Source: CAZMGV01 sp964621525 [NCBI: uncultured bacterium] (GTDB lineage Bacteria > JAGRBM01). From it: a stretch of DNA of 64,000 bases. This document shows, piece by piece, positions 1 through 7,883 of this stretch. A program made the translations under genes and the position numbers. Numbering within the stretch: the first letter of the stretch is position 1; the number at the start of each line of letters is the position of its first letter. Below the pieces are notes generated by a model. It ran no database searches. It saw only the letters and a program-made list of their open reading frames with translations, and had not been told where the DNA came from. The stretch spans positions 62,001-126,000 of the forward strand of contig CAZUMS010000001.1 of the NCBI GenBank assembly GCA_964621525.1, read 5' to 3'.

Positions 1-351
1 AATGCGGCTTCGGCCCTGGGGCACGCAAAGGACGCTGCCGCAATTGCCGGGCTCACCGCCCTGCTCGGTGACGAGGTCAAGAATGTCCGGGCGGCCGCCT
101 GTGAAGCCCTGGGGCGCATCGGCCCTCCGGCCGTGTCTGCGGTGCCCCTGCTCATGGAGCGGCTCTCAGACGATCCTTATGTTCAGGGGTTTGCCATTCT
201 GGCGCTGGGCTCCATCGGCCCCGGCGCTCAGGCCGCGACCGACGAACTTGAGCAGATCGCCGCGCTCAAGGAAGGACATGCCTCTGCCAAGGCTGCCTGG
301 TCGCTGGCCCGGATCCGGGGTGAACAGACCGGGGAGACACCCGCACCATGA
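1..351 (+). CDS. HEAT-repeat protein, 3' end (5' truncated by window)
   Basis: The reading frame is open from the first base and ends at the TGA at 349-351. It encodes about 116 residues of alpha-helical repeats with the HEAT/PBS-lyase pattern (LTALLGDEVKNVRAAACEAL, then GRIGPPAVSAVPLLMERL, then ILALGSIGPGAQAATDEL). Each unit is about 35-39 residues, with alanine- and leucine-rich helices and conserved G-x-I-G-P turns. Such domains are protein-interaction scaffolds, so no enzymatic role can be assigned. The stop overlaps the start of the next gene (ATGA), which suggests translational coupling. The N-terminus, and any domain it carries, lies outside the window. Confidence 0.75.
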   Translation, partial: NAASALGHAKDAAAIAGLTALLGDEVKNVRAAACEALGRIGPPAVSAVPLLMERLSDDPYVQGFAILALGSIGPGAQAATDELEQIAALKEGHASAKAAWSLARIRGEQTGETPAP

Positions 352-947
352 TGCCGGTAAGCCAGAACCCCGGTTACTTCTCCGCCCTGTGCGTAAAGGT
401 GCCCGGGGCGCCGGACCCTGCCCGCAAAACAGCCCTCGGCGTATTCTGGACCGCCATGGGCCTGATGGCCATCCGTATCGTCATCTGGGTGATTTCCGGG
501 CAGGCCCTCGACGTGGGGCCATTCGATATTGTTCTGGGCCTCGTTCTTACGGCCGGACTGTTCCTGTTTCTCGCCACCCATCCGGCCTGGAGCCAGCCCT
601 GGCCCGAGAAAGGCCGTTACACGTTCGACAGGTCCGGCATCCGGTTCGAGCGGGAAAACCGCCCTGACCCCGCCGCCCCCGACTGGAAGACCGGCTGGGA
701 GGAAATCGGCGGGCTCGAACTCCTGGACGACCGGCGGGGCTTCGTACTCAGGCTCCGCATCGGCGGTGAAATCCGCGATATCGAAGCGGATCTCCTCAGG
801 ATCGAGAACTGCCCCCCGGAAGCCCGGCAGGCCGAGATCCCGCCCTCTGTACCCCGGGCCCACGCAGGACGGCTGATCGTGCGGGGCCTCTGCCATTTCG
901 GCGCCGCACAAATTACCCGGTTGACAGTCTCCCGGCCCCCGGTTTGA
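348..947 (+). CDS. Hypothetical membrane protein with PH-like C-terminal region
   Basis: This encodes 199 residues. Two hydrophobic segments lie near residues 27-47 and 55-76. A soluble C-terminal region follows, with alternating beta-type sequence (RYTFDRSGIRFERE, then GWEEIGGLELLDD, then GFVLRLRIGGEI). Two N-terminal membrane spans followed by a small beta-rich domain resembles bacterial PH-like (YcxB-type) membrane proteins, but that is a structural guess and I do not recognise the family. The ATG overlaps the stop of the upstream HEAT-repeat gene, so the two are probably one operon. The function is unknown. Confidence 0.6.
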   Translation: MMPVSQNPGYFSALCVKVPGAPDPARKTALGVFWTAMGLMAIRIVIWVISGQALDVGPFDIVLGLVLTAGLFLFLATHPAWSQPWPEKGRYTFDRSGIRFERENRPDPAAPDWKTGWEEIGGLELLDDRRGFVLRLRIGGEIRDIEADLLRIENCPPEARQAEIPPSVPRAHAGRLIVRGLCHFGAAQITRLTVSRPPV

Positions 948-1057
948 GCCGTCCCTGAAATGCCCATTCTTCACATCTACTTGCGTTGACGCCTGTTCAT
1001 TCCCTGTGGTATCGACACGAAACCTTCGTGATTTCACCTGGGTAAGGGCTCAAAGAA

Positions 1058-1076
1058 CGCCTGCCTCCGGCAGGCG
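1058..1076. repeat. Short GC hairpin
   Basis: An 8-bp perfect inverted repeat, CGCCTGCC-TCC-GGCAGGCG, lies between the membrane-protein gene and the MCE operon. No T-tract follows on either side. It could be a weak terminator for the upstream operon or a leader hairpin. Confidence 0.35.
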
Positions 1077-1149
1077 GCACCCGGGCTGGACGGTTCCGCA
1101 TCATGCGGAAAATGTCCGGCGCGGGAAATCAGGTTGAAATCTCTCATAA

Positions 1150-1169
1150 CTTTCAAATATATTTGAAAG
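1150..1169. promoter_or_regulatory. Perfect 20-bp AT-rich palindrome, candidate operator of the MCE operon
   Basis: The sequence CTTTCAAATATATTTGAAAG equals its own reverse complement at all 20 positions. It is strikingly AT-rich for this GC-rich window and ends 38 bp before the likely TTG start of the first ATPase gene. That position and symmetry fit a dimeric repressor site. A 16/20 match lies at 5755-5774, before dxs. The regulator is unknown. Confidence 0.6.
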
Positions 1170-1207
1170 AAGTCGAAGGGGACCGGCTTCAGGGGAGCGG
1201 GAAGGCC

Positions 1208-1975
1208 TTGATCGAAGTCCGAAATGTCAGCAAGCGATTCGGGGAGCACGAGCTGCTCCGGAACGTGAGCCTTACCGTCAAGCGCGGCGAGACCGTCGTG
1301 ATGATCGGTCCGTCCGGTCACGGTAAAAGCGTCCTCATCAAAATCTGCGCCGGCCTTATCGAACCCGACGAGGGCGAGGTACTGATCGACGGAGCCTCGA
1401 TCACGAAGTCCAGGGGCCCTGCCCTCGACAAGATCCGCAGCCGCATGGGCATGCTGTTCCAGAACTATGCCCTGTTCGACTCCATGAACGTTTATGACAA
1501 TCTGGCGTTCCCACTGCGCACGGCTGACAACCTCACCGAGGCGCAGATCCGCGAGCGGGTGATGCACAACCTGTCGCTCGTCAAGCTCTCGCATGCCGCG
1601 GATCTCAGGATCAGCGAGCTCTCGGGCGGCATGAAAAAGCGCGTCGGGATCGCCCGCGCCTGGATCCGCAACCCCGAGATCATCCTCTATGACGAGCCCA
1701 CCGCCGGCCTCGACCCCGTCACCGGCGAACGGATCAACACCTACATCAAGGATTTCGCCAAGGACCACGGCATCACGGCCCTCGTCGTGACGCAGGAAAT
1801 GCTGTCCGCCTTCTCGGTCGCCAACCGGCTCGCCTTCGTCTACGGCGGCCAGGTCATGCAGTGCGACACGCCGGAAAACATGCGGAACTCCAAGATCCCG
1901 GAGGTCCGACAGTTCATCAACGGCCTGCGCGAAGGCCCCCTCTCCTACGCCCCGGCGAGAAGGAGGGAAATTTGA
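1208..1975 (+). CDS. MlaF-type ABC transporter ATPase, copy 1
   Basis: This encodes 255 residues and is the ATPase of an MCE/Mla-type lipid transporter at the inner membrane. Walker A is GPSGHGKS (residues 34-41), the signature is LSGGM (138-142), and Walker B is IILYDE (158-163). The H-loop, normally S-H-D, reads T-Q-E, so the switch histidine is replaced by Gln196. The second ATPase of the operon keeps its histidine. I chose the TTG at 1208 because it follows a purine-rich GGGAGCGGGAAGG sequence and begins the family's conserved IEVRNVSKRFG strand. An in-frame ATG at 1103 would put the palindromic operator inside the coding region and add 35 residues unlike the family. The stop overlaps the next start (TTGA). 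Confidence 0.9.
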   Translation: MIEVRNVSKRFGEHELLRNVSLTVKRGETVVMIGPSGHGKSVLIKICAGLIEPDEGEVLIDGASITKSRGPALDKIRSRMGMLFQNYALFDSMNVYDNLAFPLRTADNLTEAQIRERVMHNLSLVKLSHAADLRISELSGGMKKRVGIARAWIRNPEIILYDEPTAGLDPVTGERINTYIKDFAKDHGITALVVTQEMLSAFSVANRLAFVYGGQVMQCDTPENMRNSKIPEVRQFINGLREGPLSYAPARRREI

Positions 1976-2715
1976 GCATCGTTTTCAAGAACCTCTGGAA
2001 GAGTTTCGGTCCCAAGACCGTGCTCCGGGGCATCAACCTCGAGATCCACGAGGGCGAAACGCTGTTCATCATCGGCGCCTCGGGTACCGGCAAGTCGGTG
2101 ACGATCAAGCACCTGATCGGCCTGCTCCGCAAGGACAAGGGCGAGATCTGGGTCGACGGCGAGGAAGTCTCCGACTACTCGGAAGAGCAGTTCCAGGCGG
2201 TCCGCAAGAAGTGTGCGATGGTGTTCCAGAACCCGGCGCTGCTCGACTCGCTCACGATCGGCGAGAACGTCGCGTTCGCGCTGCGCCGCCACACGACGCT
2301 TTCCGACGGCGAAATCCGCAAAAAGGTCGCCGAGACGCTCGCGCTCGTGAACATGGAAGGCTACGAGCACAAGATGCCGTCCGAGGTGTCCGGCGGCATG
2401 CAGAAGCGCGTCTCGCTGGCCCGGTCAATCATTATGCGGCCCAAGTACGTGCTCTACGACGAGCCGACGACGGGCGCCGATCCGGTGACTGCCAATGCGA
2501 TCAACGATCTCATCAAGACCATGGCCCGCGAACTCAAAGTAACATCCATCGTCGTCTCTCACGACATGGAGAGCGTGAAGCAGGTCGCCAACCGGGTCTG
2601 CATGCTTTACCAGGGCCAGTTCATCTGCGACGAACCCCCCGGCCAGATCTTCGACAACGCTAACCCTTACGTCCGTCAGTTCGTGACGGGCAGCCCCATG
2701 GGCCCGATGGAGTAA
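1972..2715 (+). CDS. mlaF: MlaF-type ABC transporter ATPase, copy 2
   Basis: This encodes 247 residues and is the second ATPase of the MCE transporter. All ATPase motifs look intact: Walker A GASGTGKS (residues 35-42), signature VSGGM, Walker B YVLYDEP, and the H-loop VVSHD with His197. The TTG start at 1972 overlaps the upstream stop and is preceded by a strong AAGGAGGG ribosome-binding site at 1960-1967, which decides the start. The protein is a paralogue of the preceding gene, not a duplicate by recent copying, because the sequences have diverged widely outside the motifs. It probably pairs with copy 1 to form a heterodimeric motor. Confidence 0.93.
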   Translation: MSIVFKNLWKSFGPKTVLRGINLEIHEGETLFIIGASGTGKSVTIKHLIGLLRKDKGEIWVDGEEVSDYSEEQFQAVRKKCAMVFQNPALLDSLTIGENVAFALRRHTTLSDGEIRKKVAETLALVNMEGYEHKMPSEVSGGMQKRVSLARSIIMRPKYVLYDEPTTGADPVTANAINDLIKTMARELKVTSIVVSHDMESVKQVANRVCMLYQGQFICDEPPGQIFDNANPYVRQFVTGSPMGPME

Positions 2716-2731
2716 GCGAGCACCCAGGATT

Positions 2732-3595
2732 ATGAGCGAAGCCGCGCAAAGCACAGAATCCAGCTCTCTCCCCGGTTTTATCCGGGGTCCCGTCGAGGCT
2801 GTGGGCGGTGTGATCACCGGCGCCGCCGAGGGCATCCGCCATTTCGGTGTGCTGACCCTGTTCCTCCGGGAAACCCTGGTCCGCCTGGCCCGTCCGCCCT
2901 ACTACCCGGACGTCATCATGTACCAGATGTACCAGGTGGGCGTGAAATCCCTCCTGATCGCCGTCCTCGCGGGCTCGTTCGTGGGCGGCATCTTCGCCAT
3001 CCAGATCAACGACCAGCTCATCGACTTCGGTGCGCAGGCGTTCCTGGGCGGCATCGCCGTGTCGGTCACGGTGCGCGAAGTCGGCCCCCTCATGATTGCC
3101 CTTCTCATCGCCGGCCGCATCGGAGCCTTCACGGCCGCCGAACTCGGGACCATGAACGTCACCGAGCAGATCGACGCCATCCGGTGCCTCGGCACCGACC
3201 CGATTAAGTATCTGGTCGTTCCCCGGTTCCTTGCCTGCGTCGTCATGTCCTTCGTCCTGACGGTCGTCGGCATCGTGATCGGCATCCTGGGCTCGGCCGC
3301 CGTCGCCTGGGCCATCTGCGGCGTCCACCCGCTGTTCTTCTTCGGGCGCGTGCTCGACATGGTGCACGTCTTCGACTTCGTGAACGGTCTCTGGAAAAGC
3401 TTCTTCTTCGGCGTCCTGATCGCCACGGTCTGCTGCTATTACGGATTCAACACCCGGGGCGGTGCCGAGGACGTGGGCCGCAACGTGAATACCACCGTCG
3501 TCGTTACCGGCATCAGCCTGCTGGCAGCAGACTACTTCCTCGCGCTCATCAGCAGCTGGTTCTATACGCTGATCCTGAAGGTGGGGGAAATCTGA
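2732..3595 (+). CDS. MlaE-type permease, copy 1
   Basis: This encodes 287 residues and is an integral membrane permease of the MlaE/YrbE family that moves phospholipid or related lipids with its ATPase partners. A roughly 45-residue N-terminal region precedes the conserved membrane core. The family motif block EVGPLMIALLIAGRIGA is followed by ELGTMNVTEQIDAIRCLGTD, and several hydrophobic segments run through to the C-terminus. It starts 16 bp after the ATPase gene and is followed 1 bp later by a second permease gene. Two permeases per operon is typical of actinobacterial mce loci (YrbEA/YrbEB), while Proteobacteria usually have one. Confidence 0.93.
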   Translation: MSEAAQSTESSSLPGFIRGPVEAVGGVITGAAEGIRHFGVLTLFLRETLVRLARPPYYPDVIMYQMYQVGVKSLLIAVLAGSFVGGIFAIQINDQLIDFGAQAFLGGIAVSVTVREVGPLMIALLIAGRIGAFTAAELGTMNVTEQIDAIRCLGTDPIKYLVVPRFLACVVMSFVLTVVGIVIGILGSAAVAWAICGVHPLFFFGRVLDMVHVFDFVNGLWKSFFFGVLIATVCCYYGFNTRGGAEDVGRNVNTTVVVTGISLLAADYFLALISSWFYTLILKVGEI

Positions 3596-3596
3596 G

Positions 3597-4370
3597 ATGA
3601 CTGCCGTTCTCACCCCCTTCTCGGTATTCTTCGGCACTATCCGGAACGTCGTCCGGCTGTTCGTCGAGACCGTCTACTACACCTTCCGGCCGCCGTACCG
3701 CATCCAGCCGATCCTGGACCAGATGTACTGGATCGGCGTCAATTCGACCTCGATCGTCCTCTCGACCATCGCCTTCGTCGGCATGATCTCCATCGTGGAA
3801 CTCGCCTTCCAGATGGACACCGTGCTCCACACGACGGAATTCGTGCCGGGTTTCGCCAGCGTGCTGATCCTGCGCGAATTCGCCAGCGTCATCCCGGCCG
3901 CCATGATGGCGGGCAAGGTGGGCGCAGGCATCACGGCCGAGGTGGGCACCATGCAGCTCACCGAGCAGATCGATGCCCTCCGCCTCATTTCCATTAATCC
4001 GGTGAAACACATCGTCGTGCCCCGGTTCGTGGCCTCGGTCCTGAGCCTCATGCTGCTCTCGTGCCTGGCCGCGACGGTTGCCATCATTACCGGCATGATT
4101 GTCTGCGAGGTTTCGCTCGGCATCGACTGGCAGCTCTTCATCAACAGCTCCCGGAACTTCGTGAAACCCGTGGACCTGGGCATCAATGTTTTCAAGGCGT
4201 TCATTTTCGGGCAGATCATCCCGGTGGTCTCGAGCTACTACGGCTTCAGGACCTCCGGCGGCGCCGAAGGCGTCGGCATTGCCTGCACGAAATCGGTGGT
4301 TTATTCGGGCCTTGTCATCGTGATTCTGGACTTCTTTATCACGTGGGCGGCGTCCGTCTATATCCTGTAG
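3597..4370 (+). CDS. mlaE: MlaE-type permease, copy 2
   Basis: This encodes 257 residues, close to the usual MlaE length. The family signature is present in two parts: EFASVIPAAMMAGKVGAGIT, then EVGTMQLTEQIDALRLISIN, followed by the conserved VKHIVVPRFVAS loop. The start lies 1 bp after the upstream permease stop, so translation is probably coupled. With the other permease it could form a heterodimeric channel, each subunit facing one of the two non-identical ATPases. That pairing is inference from gene content. Confidence 0.93.
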   Translation: MTAVLTPFSVFFGTIRNVVRLFVETVYYTFRPPYRIQPILDQMYWIGVNSTSIVLSTIAFVGMISIVELAFQMDTVLHTTEFVPGFASVLILREFASVIPAAMMAGKVGAGITAEVGTMQLTEQIDALRLISINPVKHIVVPRFVASVLSLMLLSCLAATVAIITGMIVCEVSLGIDWQLFINSSRNFVKPVDLGINVFKAFIFGQIIPVVSSYYGFRTSGGAEGVGIACTKSVVYSGLVIVILDFFITWAASVYIL

Positions 4371-4428
4371 AACTGGGAATAAAACCGTTGTATACACACT
4401 ACTTCATCAGGGAAAGAGGCGACAGGGA

Positions 4429-5619
4429 ATGAACAGGGAATTCAAGGTTGGACTGCTGGTGGTCGGCTCCGTCGTGGCCGCCATCGCCTTCATCGCGATC
4501 CTCAAGGGAATCGGCGTCGGCCCCAGGTCGTCGTACCGCCTCAAGGTCGGTTACAATTTCGCGGGCGGCCTCACGGTCGGCTCCCCGGTGCGCGTTTCCG
4601 GCGTCAAGGTCGGCAAGGTGCGCGGCGTGGACTTCGTGGGCGAGGACCCCTCGATCCCCTATCACGTAATCGTGACAGTGGACATCGACGATAAGGCCCG
4701 GCCCTCCGTCCGCAAGAACTCCAAGTTCCTCATCAACATGGCCGGCATCATCGGCGAGCGCTATCTCGAGATTACGCCCGGTTCGAAGGACGCCGAGAGC
4801 TGGGCCGAGGGCGAGCTCGTGCCCGGCGTGGATCCGCCGCGCCTCGACCAGCTGATCTCGCAGGGCTACGCCGTCATGGGCGAGGTCCTCGACATGATCG
4901 AGAAGAACCGCCCCCGCATCGAGCGCATGATCGCCGCCATCGACGCCTTCCTCGGCAGCTTCGACGAGGAGCAGATGAAGGACGTCGGCTCGCTGATCGG
5001 CAACCTGTCGCAGCTCATCAAGGTCCTGAACCAGAACGTCCCCGACATGATGAAGGACCTGAAGCCGGTCCTGCGCGCCGCCCCGGGCATGATCAACGAC
5101 ATCCGGCCGGTCCTGAAGGATGCGGGACCGCTGATGCGCAATGCCAACGCCGTCATGATGGACCTGAAGCCGATCCTCGGCGACGCTCGCCCGATGATCG
5201 TCACGGCCCGCGAATCGCTCGAGAAGCTGCACAAGCTCATGGGCGAGATCGAGAAGTACAACAAGGCCAACGATACGAGCCTGACCTCGCTGGTGAAGCA
5301 GGTGATCCGGATCGTCCAGAACATGGACGGCCTCGTCGCCGGCGGAAACACCATGCTGAACAACCTCTCGTTCGTGGATGAACAGTGGATCCGGTACTTC
5401 CTGCAGGAAGAAGGCCTGAAGGTCTACGCGAGCCTCGGCAGCCCGAACCCGCGTTACTTCGTGCCGCCTCCGCCTCCGCCGCGCGTGAAGGCCCCGCCGC
5501 CTCCGCAGACGCAGCCTGCGCCGACTGCTGGCAAGCCGTCCCCGACGGCCCCGGTCGCTCCGATCCAGAATACGGATGACGAGCAGCCGCCCGCCGATCC
5601 GCCCCGGATCCGGCAGTAA
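4429..5619 (+). CDS. mlaD: MlaD-like MCE-domain lipid-binding protein
   Basis: This encodes 396 residues. An N-terminal signal anchor (residues 5-26) is followed by one MCE domain at about 38-117, containing GGLTVGSPVRVSGVKVGKV and the IIGERYLEITPGS strand. A long helical region (about 120-300) follows, with repeated M-x-D-L-K-P-[VI]-L and M-I-x-D-[IA]-R-P motifs. The C-terminus is proline-rich and probably disordered. MCE proteins form hexameric periplasmic rings that carry lipids between membranes. The helical tail suggests a needle or tube extension, as in mycobacterial Mce and PqiB/LetB-type proteins. It is the last gene of the operon. Neither mlaC nor mlaB is present. Confidence 0.9.
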   Translation: MNREFKVGLLVVGSVVAAIAFIAILKGIGVGPRSSYRLKVGYNFAGGLTVGSPVRVSGVKVGKVRGVDFVGEDPSIPYHVIVTVDIDDKARPSVRKNSKFLINMAGIIGERYLEITPGSKDAESWAEGELVPGVDPPRLDQLISQGYAVMGEVLDMIEKNRPRIERMIAAIDAFLGSFDEEQMKDVGSLIGNLSQLIKVLNQNVPDMMKDLKPVLRAAPGMINDIRPVLKDAGPLMRNANAVMMDLKPILGDARPMIVTARESLEKLHKLMGEIEKYNKANDTSLTSLVKQVIRIVQNMDGLVAGGNTMLNNLSFVDEQWIRYFLQEEGLKVYASLGSPNPRYFVPPPPPPRVKAPPPPQTQPAPTAGKPSPTAPVAPIQNTDDEQPPADPPRIRQ

Positions 5620-5640
5620 CGGCCGAAATGCTCAACGCCG

Positions 5641-5672
5641 AACGGGCGGGACCCCACGGGGTTCCGCCCGTT
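5641..5672 (+). terminator. Rho-independent terminator after the MCE operon
   Basis: A stem is formed by AACGGGCGGGACCC and GGGTTCCGCCCGTT (one G-T wobble) around a small loop. It is followed by TTTAG. It lies 22 bp after the mlaD-like stop. Confidence 0.75.
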
Positions 5673-5754
5673 TAGCTTCGGCCTGTGGATATCTCTCTGG
5701 CGTCTCCCTTGGGTGCCCTGATGAAATGATCTTAACCCATTGTAATTCCTTATG

Positions 5755-5774
5755 GTTTCAAGTGTATGTGAAAG
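5755..5774. promoter_or_regulatory. Second copy of the CTTTCAA...TTGAAAG-type motif, upstream of dxs
   Basis: GTTTCAAGTGTATGTGAAAG matches the perfect palindrome at 1150-1169 at 16 of 20 positions and keeps the outer TTTCA/TGAAA arms. It lies about 165 bp before the dxs start. A shared regulator is inferred; no such protein is encoded nearby. Confidence 0.4.
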
Positions 5775-5939
5775 TTTACAATCGGGAAGCCCGTTTTCCA
5801 TTGACTTGCTGACTGAGCAGACAGTTAACTGCATCCATCACGCTGCCGGGGTGGTTCAGAGGGAATACCGGCCGCCGATGCGATCCCACATCGCCGTCCC
5901 CACCGGGAACGGCCCAACGGAGCACACACCGCCCACGCC

Positions 5940-7862
5940 ATGAGCCCGAGCAACGAAGAACGCTACGAAATCCTCGAAACCATCCACTCGCCCGTCGATC
6001 TGCGACGCCTGCCCGAAAGCCAGCTCCCGCAGCTCGCCGAGGAATGCCGCCGGTTCCTGATCAATTCGGTTGCCAAGACGGGCGGGCATCTCGCCTCCTC
6101 GCTCGGCGCCTGCGAACTCACCATCGCCATCCACTACGTCTACGAGACTCCCGAAGACCGGCTGGTCTGGGACGTGGGACACCAGGCCTACGTGCACAAG
6201 CTGCTCACCGGCCGCCGCGAGATGTTCCCAACCCTGCGCCAGAAAGGCGGCATGTCGGGCTTTCCGACCCGCTTCGAGAGCCCCTTCGACACCTTCGGCG
6301 TCGGCCACGGCGGCACTTCCATTTCCGCCGCGACGGGCATGAACGAGGGTTTCCTCCACCAGAAGAAGCGCCGCAACGTGGTCGCCGTCATCGGCGACGG
6401 GTCGATCACGTCCGGCATGGCCTTCGAGGCGCTGAATCATGCGGGCGCCATGGGGCATCCGTTCACCGTCGTCCTGAACGACAACGAATGGGCGATCTCG
6501 AAAAACGTCGGCGCCCTCTCCAAAACTCTCTCCCGCCGCATCGTCACTGAGGACTTCGTCCACCGGAAGGATCTCGTCCGGCGCTGGGTCCACGAAAAAC
6601 TCGGACCGAAGATGGAAGACCGCATCCGCCATATCGAGGACGCGGTCAAGAGCGTGGTGCTGCCCGGCTCGCCCCTGTTCGAGACCTTCAACTTCGAATA
6701 CCTGGGCCCGGTCGACGGCCACAATATCCACACGCTCGTGAAGGCCTTCCGCGCCGCCAAGGAGAACCACAAGCCGGTGCTGCTCCATGTGCTCACGCGC
6801 AAGGGCAAGGGATGGGACGTCTCCGAAAACGATCCGCTGATCTATCACGGCCTCGGCAAGTTCGACCCCAAGAGCGGCGAGCGCGCCCCCGTGGCCCCCG
6901 CCCCGGACCCCTGGCAGAAGCATTTCGCCCGGGCAGCCATCGACCTTGCGAAGCAGGACCCGCGCGTCGTCGCCATCACGGGCGCCATGGCAACGGGAAC
7001 GAGCTGCGACGTGTTCCAGAAGGAGTTCCCCGACCGGTTCTACGACGTCGGCATGTGCGAGCAGCACGCGGTGACCTTCGCGGCCGGCCTCGCCTGCGAG
7101 GGCATGCGCCCCATTGCGGCCATCTATTCGACGTTCCTCCAGCGCGGCTACGATCAGGTGGTCCACGACGTCTGCACCCAGAACCTGCCGGTCATGTTCT
7201 GCATGGACCGCGCCGGCCTTGCCGGCGACGACGGCGTCACGCACCAGGGCATGTTCGACATTGCCTACCTGCGGTGCCTGCCGAACATGGTTTCCATGGC
7301 GCCCAAGGACGAGAACGAGCTCCGGAACATGATGTATACCGCGACGAAGCTGAACTGCCCGAGCTCGATCCGCTACCCGCGAGGTCCGGCCCTCGGCGTC
7401 GCCTACGACAGGGAGTTCAAGGAAATTCCCCTCGGCTCGGCGGAGGTTCTGCGCGAGGGCAAGGACATCACCCTGCTCGCCCTCGGGCACCTCGTGGTTG
7501 AAGCCGTGAAGGCCGCCGACGAGCTGGCGAAGGAAGGGATCGAGGCCACCGTCGTGAACGCCCGCTTCATCAAGCCGCTGGACCGGGAAACCATCCTGCG
7601 CACGGCGGTCGCCACCGGCCATGTCGTGACCGTCGAGGAAGCGGCAATCCAGGGCGGCTTCGGATCGGCCGTCGCCGAACTGCTCATGGACGAAGACGTG
7701 GACGTGTCGCTCAAGCGGCTCGGCGTGCCGGACAAGTTCGTGGAGCACGGCACCCAGCAGATCTGGCGCGAGGAGTTCGGCCTCACGGCGAAGAACATCG
7801 CCGAGACCGCCCGCCAGATGATCAGGCGCCGCCGCCTCCGGAGCGTCCGGGACGCGGGCTGA
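5940..7862 (+). CDS. dxs: 1-deoxy-D-xylulose-5-phosphate synthase
   Basis: This encodes 640 residues, the normal length for DXS. The enzyme condenses pyruvate and glyceraldehyde 3-phosphate using thiamine pyrophosphate, the first step of the MEP isoprenoid pathway. The N-terminal domain has VWDVGHQAYVHKLLTGRR and the TPP-binding GDGSITSGMAFEALNHAG. The middle domain has YDVGMCEQHAVTFAAGLA and DRAGLAGDDGVTHQGMFD. The C-terminal transketolase domain has VVTVEEAAIQGGFGSAVAEL. The ATG at 5940 has no strong ribosome-binding site but matches the usual DXS N-terminus. It stands alone between an upstream terminator and a convergent gene. Confidence 0.97.
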   Translation: MSPSNEERYEILETIHSPVDLRRLPESQLPQLAEECRRFLINSVAKTGGHLASSLGACELTIAIHYVYETPEDRLVWDVGHQAYVHKLLTGRREMFPTLRQKGGMSGFPTRFESPFDTFGVGHGGTSISAATGMNEGFLHQKKRRNVVAVIGDGSITSGMAFEALNHAGAMGHPFTVVLNDNEWAISKNVGALSKTLSRRIVTEDFVHRKDLVRRWVHEKLGPKMEDRIRHIEDAVKSVVLPGSPLFETFNFEYLGPVDGHNIHTLVKAFRAAKENHKPVLLHVLTRKGKGWDVSENDPLIYHGLGKFDPKSGERAPVAPAPDPWQKHFARAAIDLAKQDPRVVAITGAMATGTSCDVFQKEFPDRFYDVGMCEQHAVTFAAGLACEGMRPIAAIYSTFLQRGYDQVVHDVCTQNLPVMFCMDRAGLAGDDGVTHQGMFDIAYLRCLPNMVSMAPKDENELRNMMYTATKLNCPSSIRYPRGPALGVAYDREFKEIPLGSAEVLREGKDITLLALGHLVVEAVKAADELAKEGIEATVVNARFIKPLDRETILRTAVATGHVVTVEEAAIQGGFGSAVAELLMDEDVDVSLKRLGVPDKFVEHGTQQIWREEFGLTAKNIAETARQMIRRRRLRSVRDAG

Positions 7863-7883
7863 CCTGAAACAGCCCTAACGCCG

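Larger units (their letters stand above)
5620..5939. other. Intergenic region between the MCE operon and dxs
   Basis: This 320-bp gap holds the operon terminator (5641-5672) and a near-copy of the upstream palindrome (5755-5774). I see no open frame that looks coding. I looked for a thiamine-pyrophosphate riboswitch because the next gene uses TPP, and found no recognisable CUGAGA core. Confidence 0.6.

Noticed and set aside
1103-1207. Upstream ATG start for ATPase 1
   Set aside because: The extension crosses the perfect palindrome and does not resemble ABC ATPase N-termini. The TTG at 1208 has a better ribosome-binding site and fits the family start.
2660-3637. Long minus-strand open frame opposite the permease gene
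   Set aside because: It mirrors GC-rich third positions of the real gene, is unusually rich in D/H/G/E/R and has no family pattern. The same holds for long reversed frames at 5856-7748, 11701-12807, 17177-18625, 20362-21882, 28176-29810 and 38809-40302.
5620-5939. TPP riboswitch before dxs
   Set aside because: No CUGAGA-type core or paired arms could be found.
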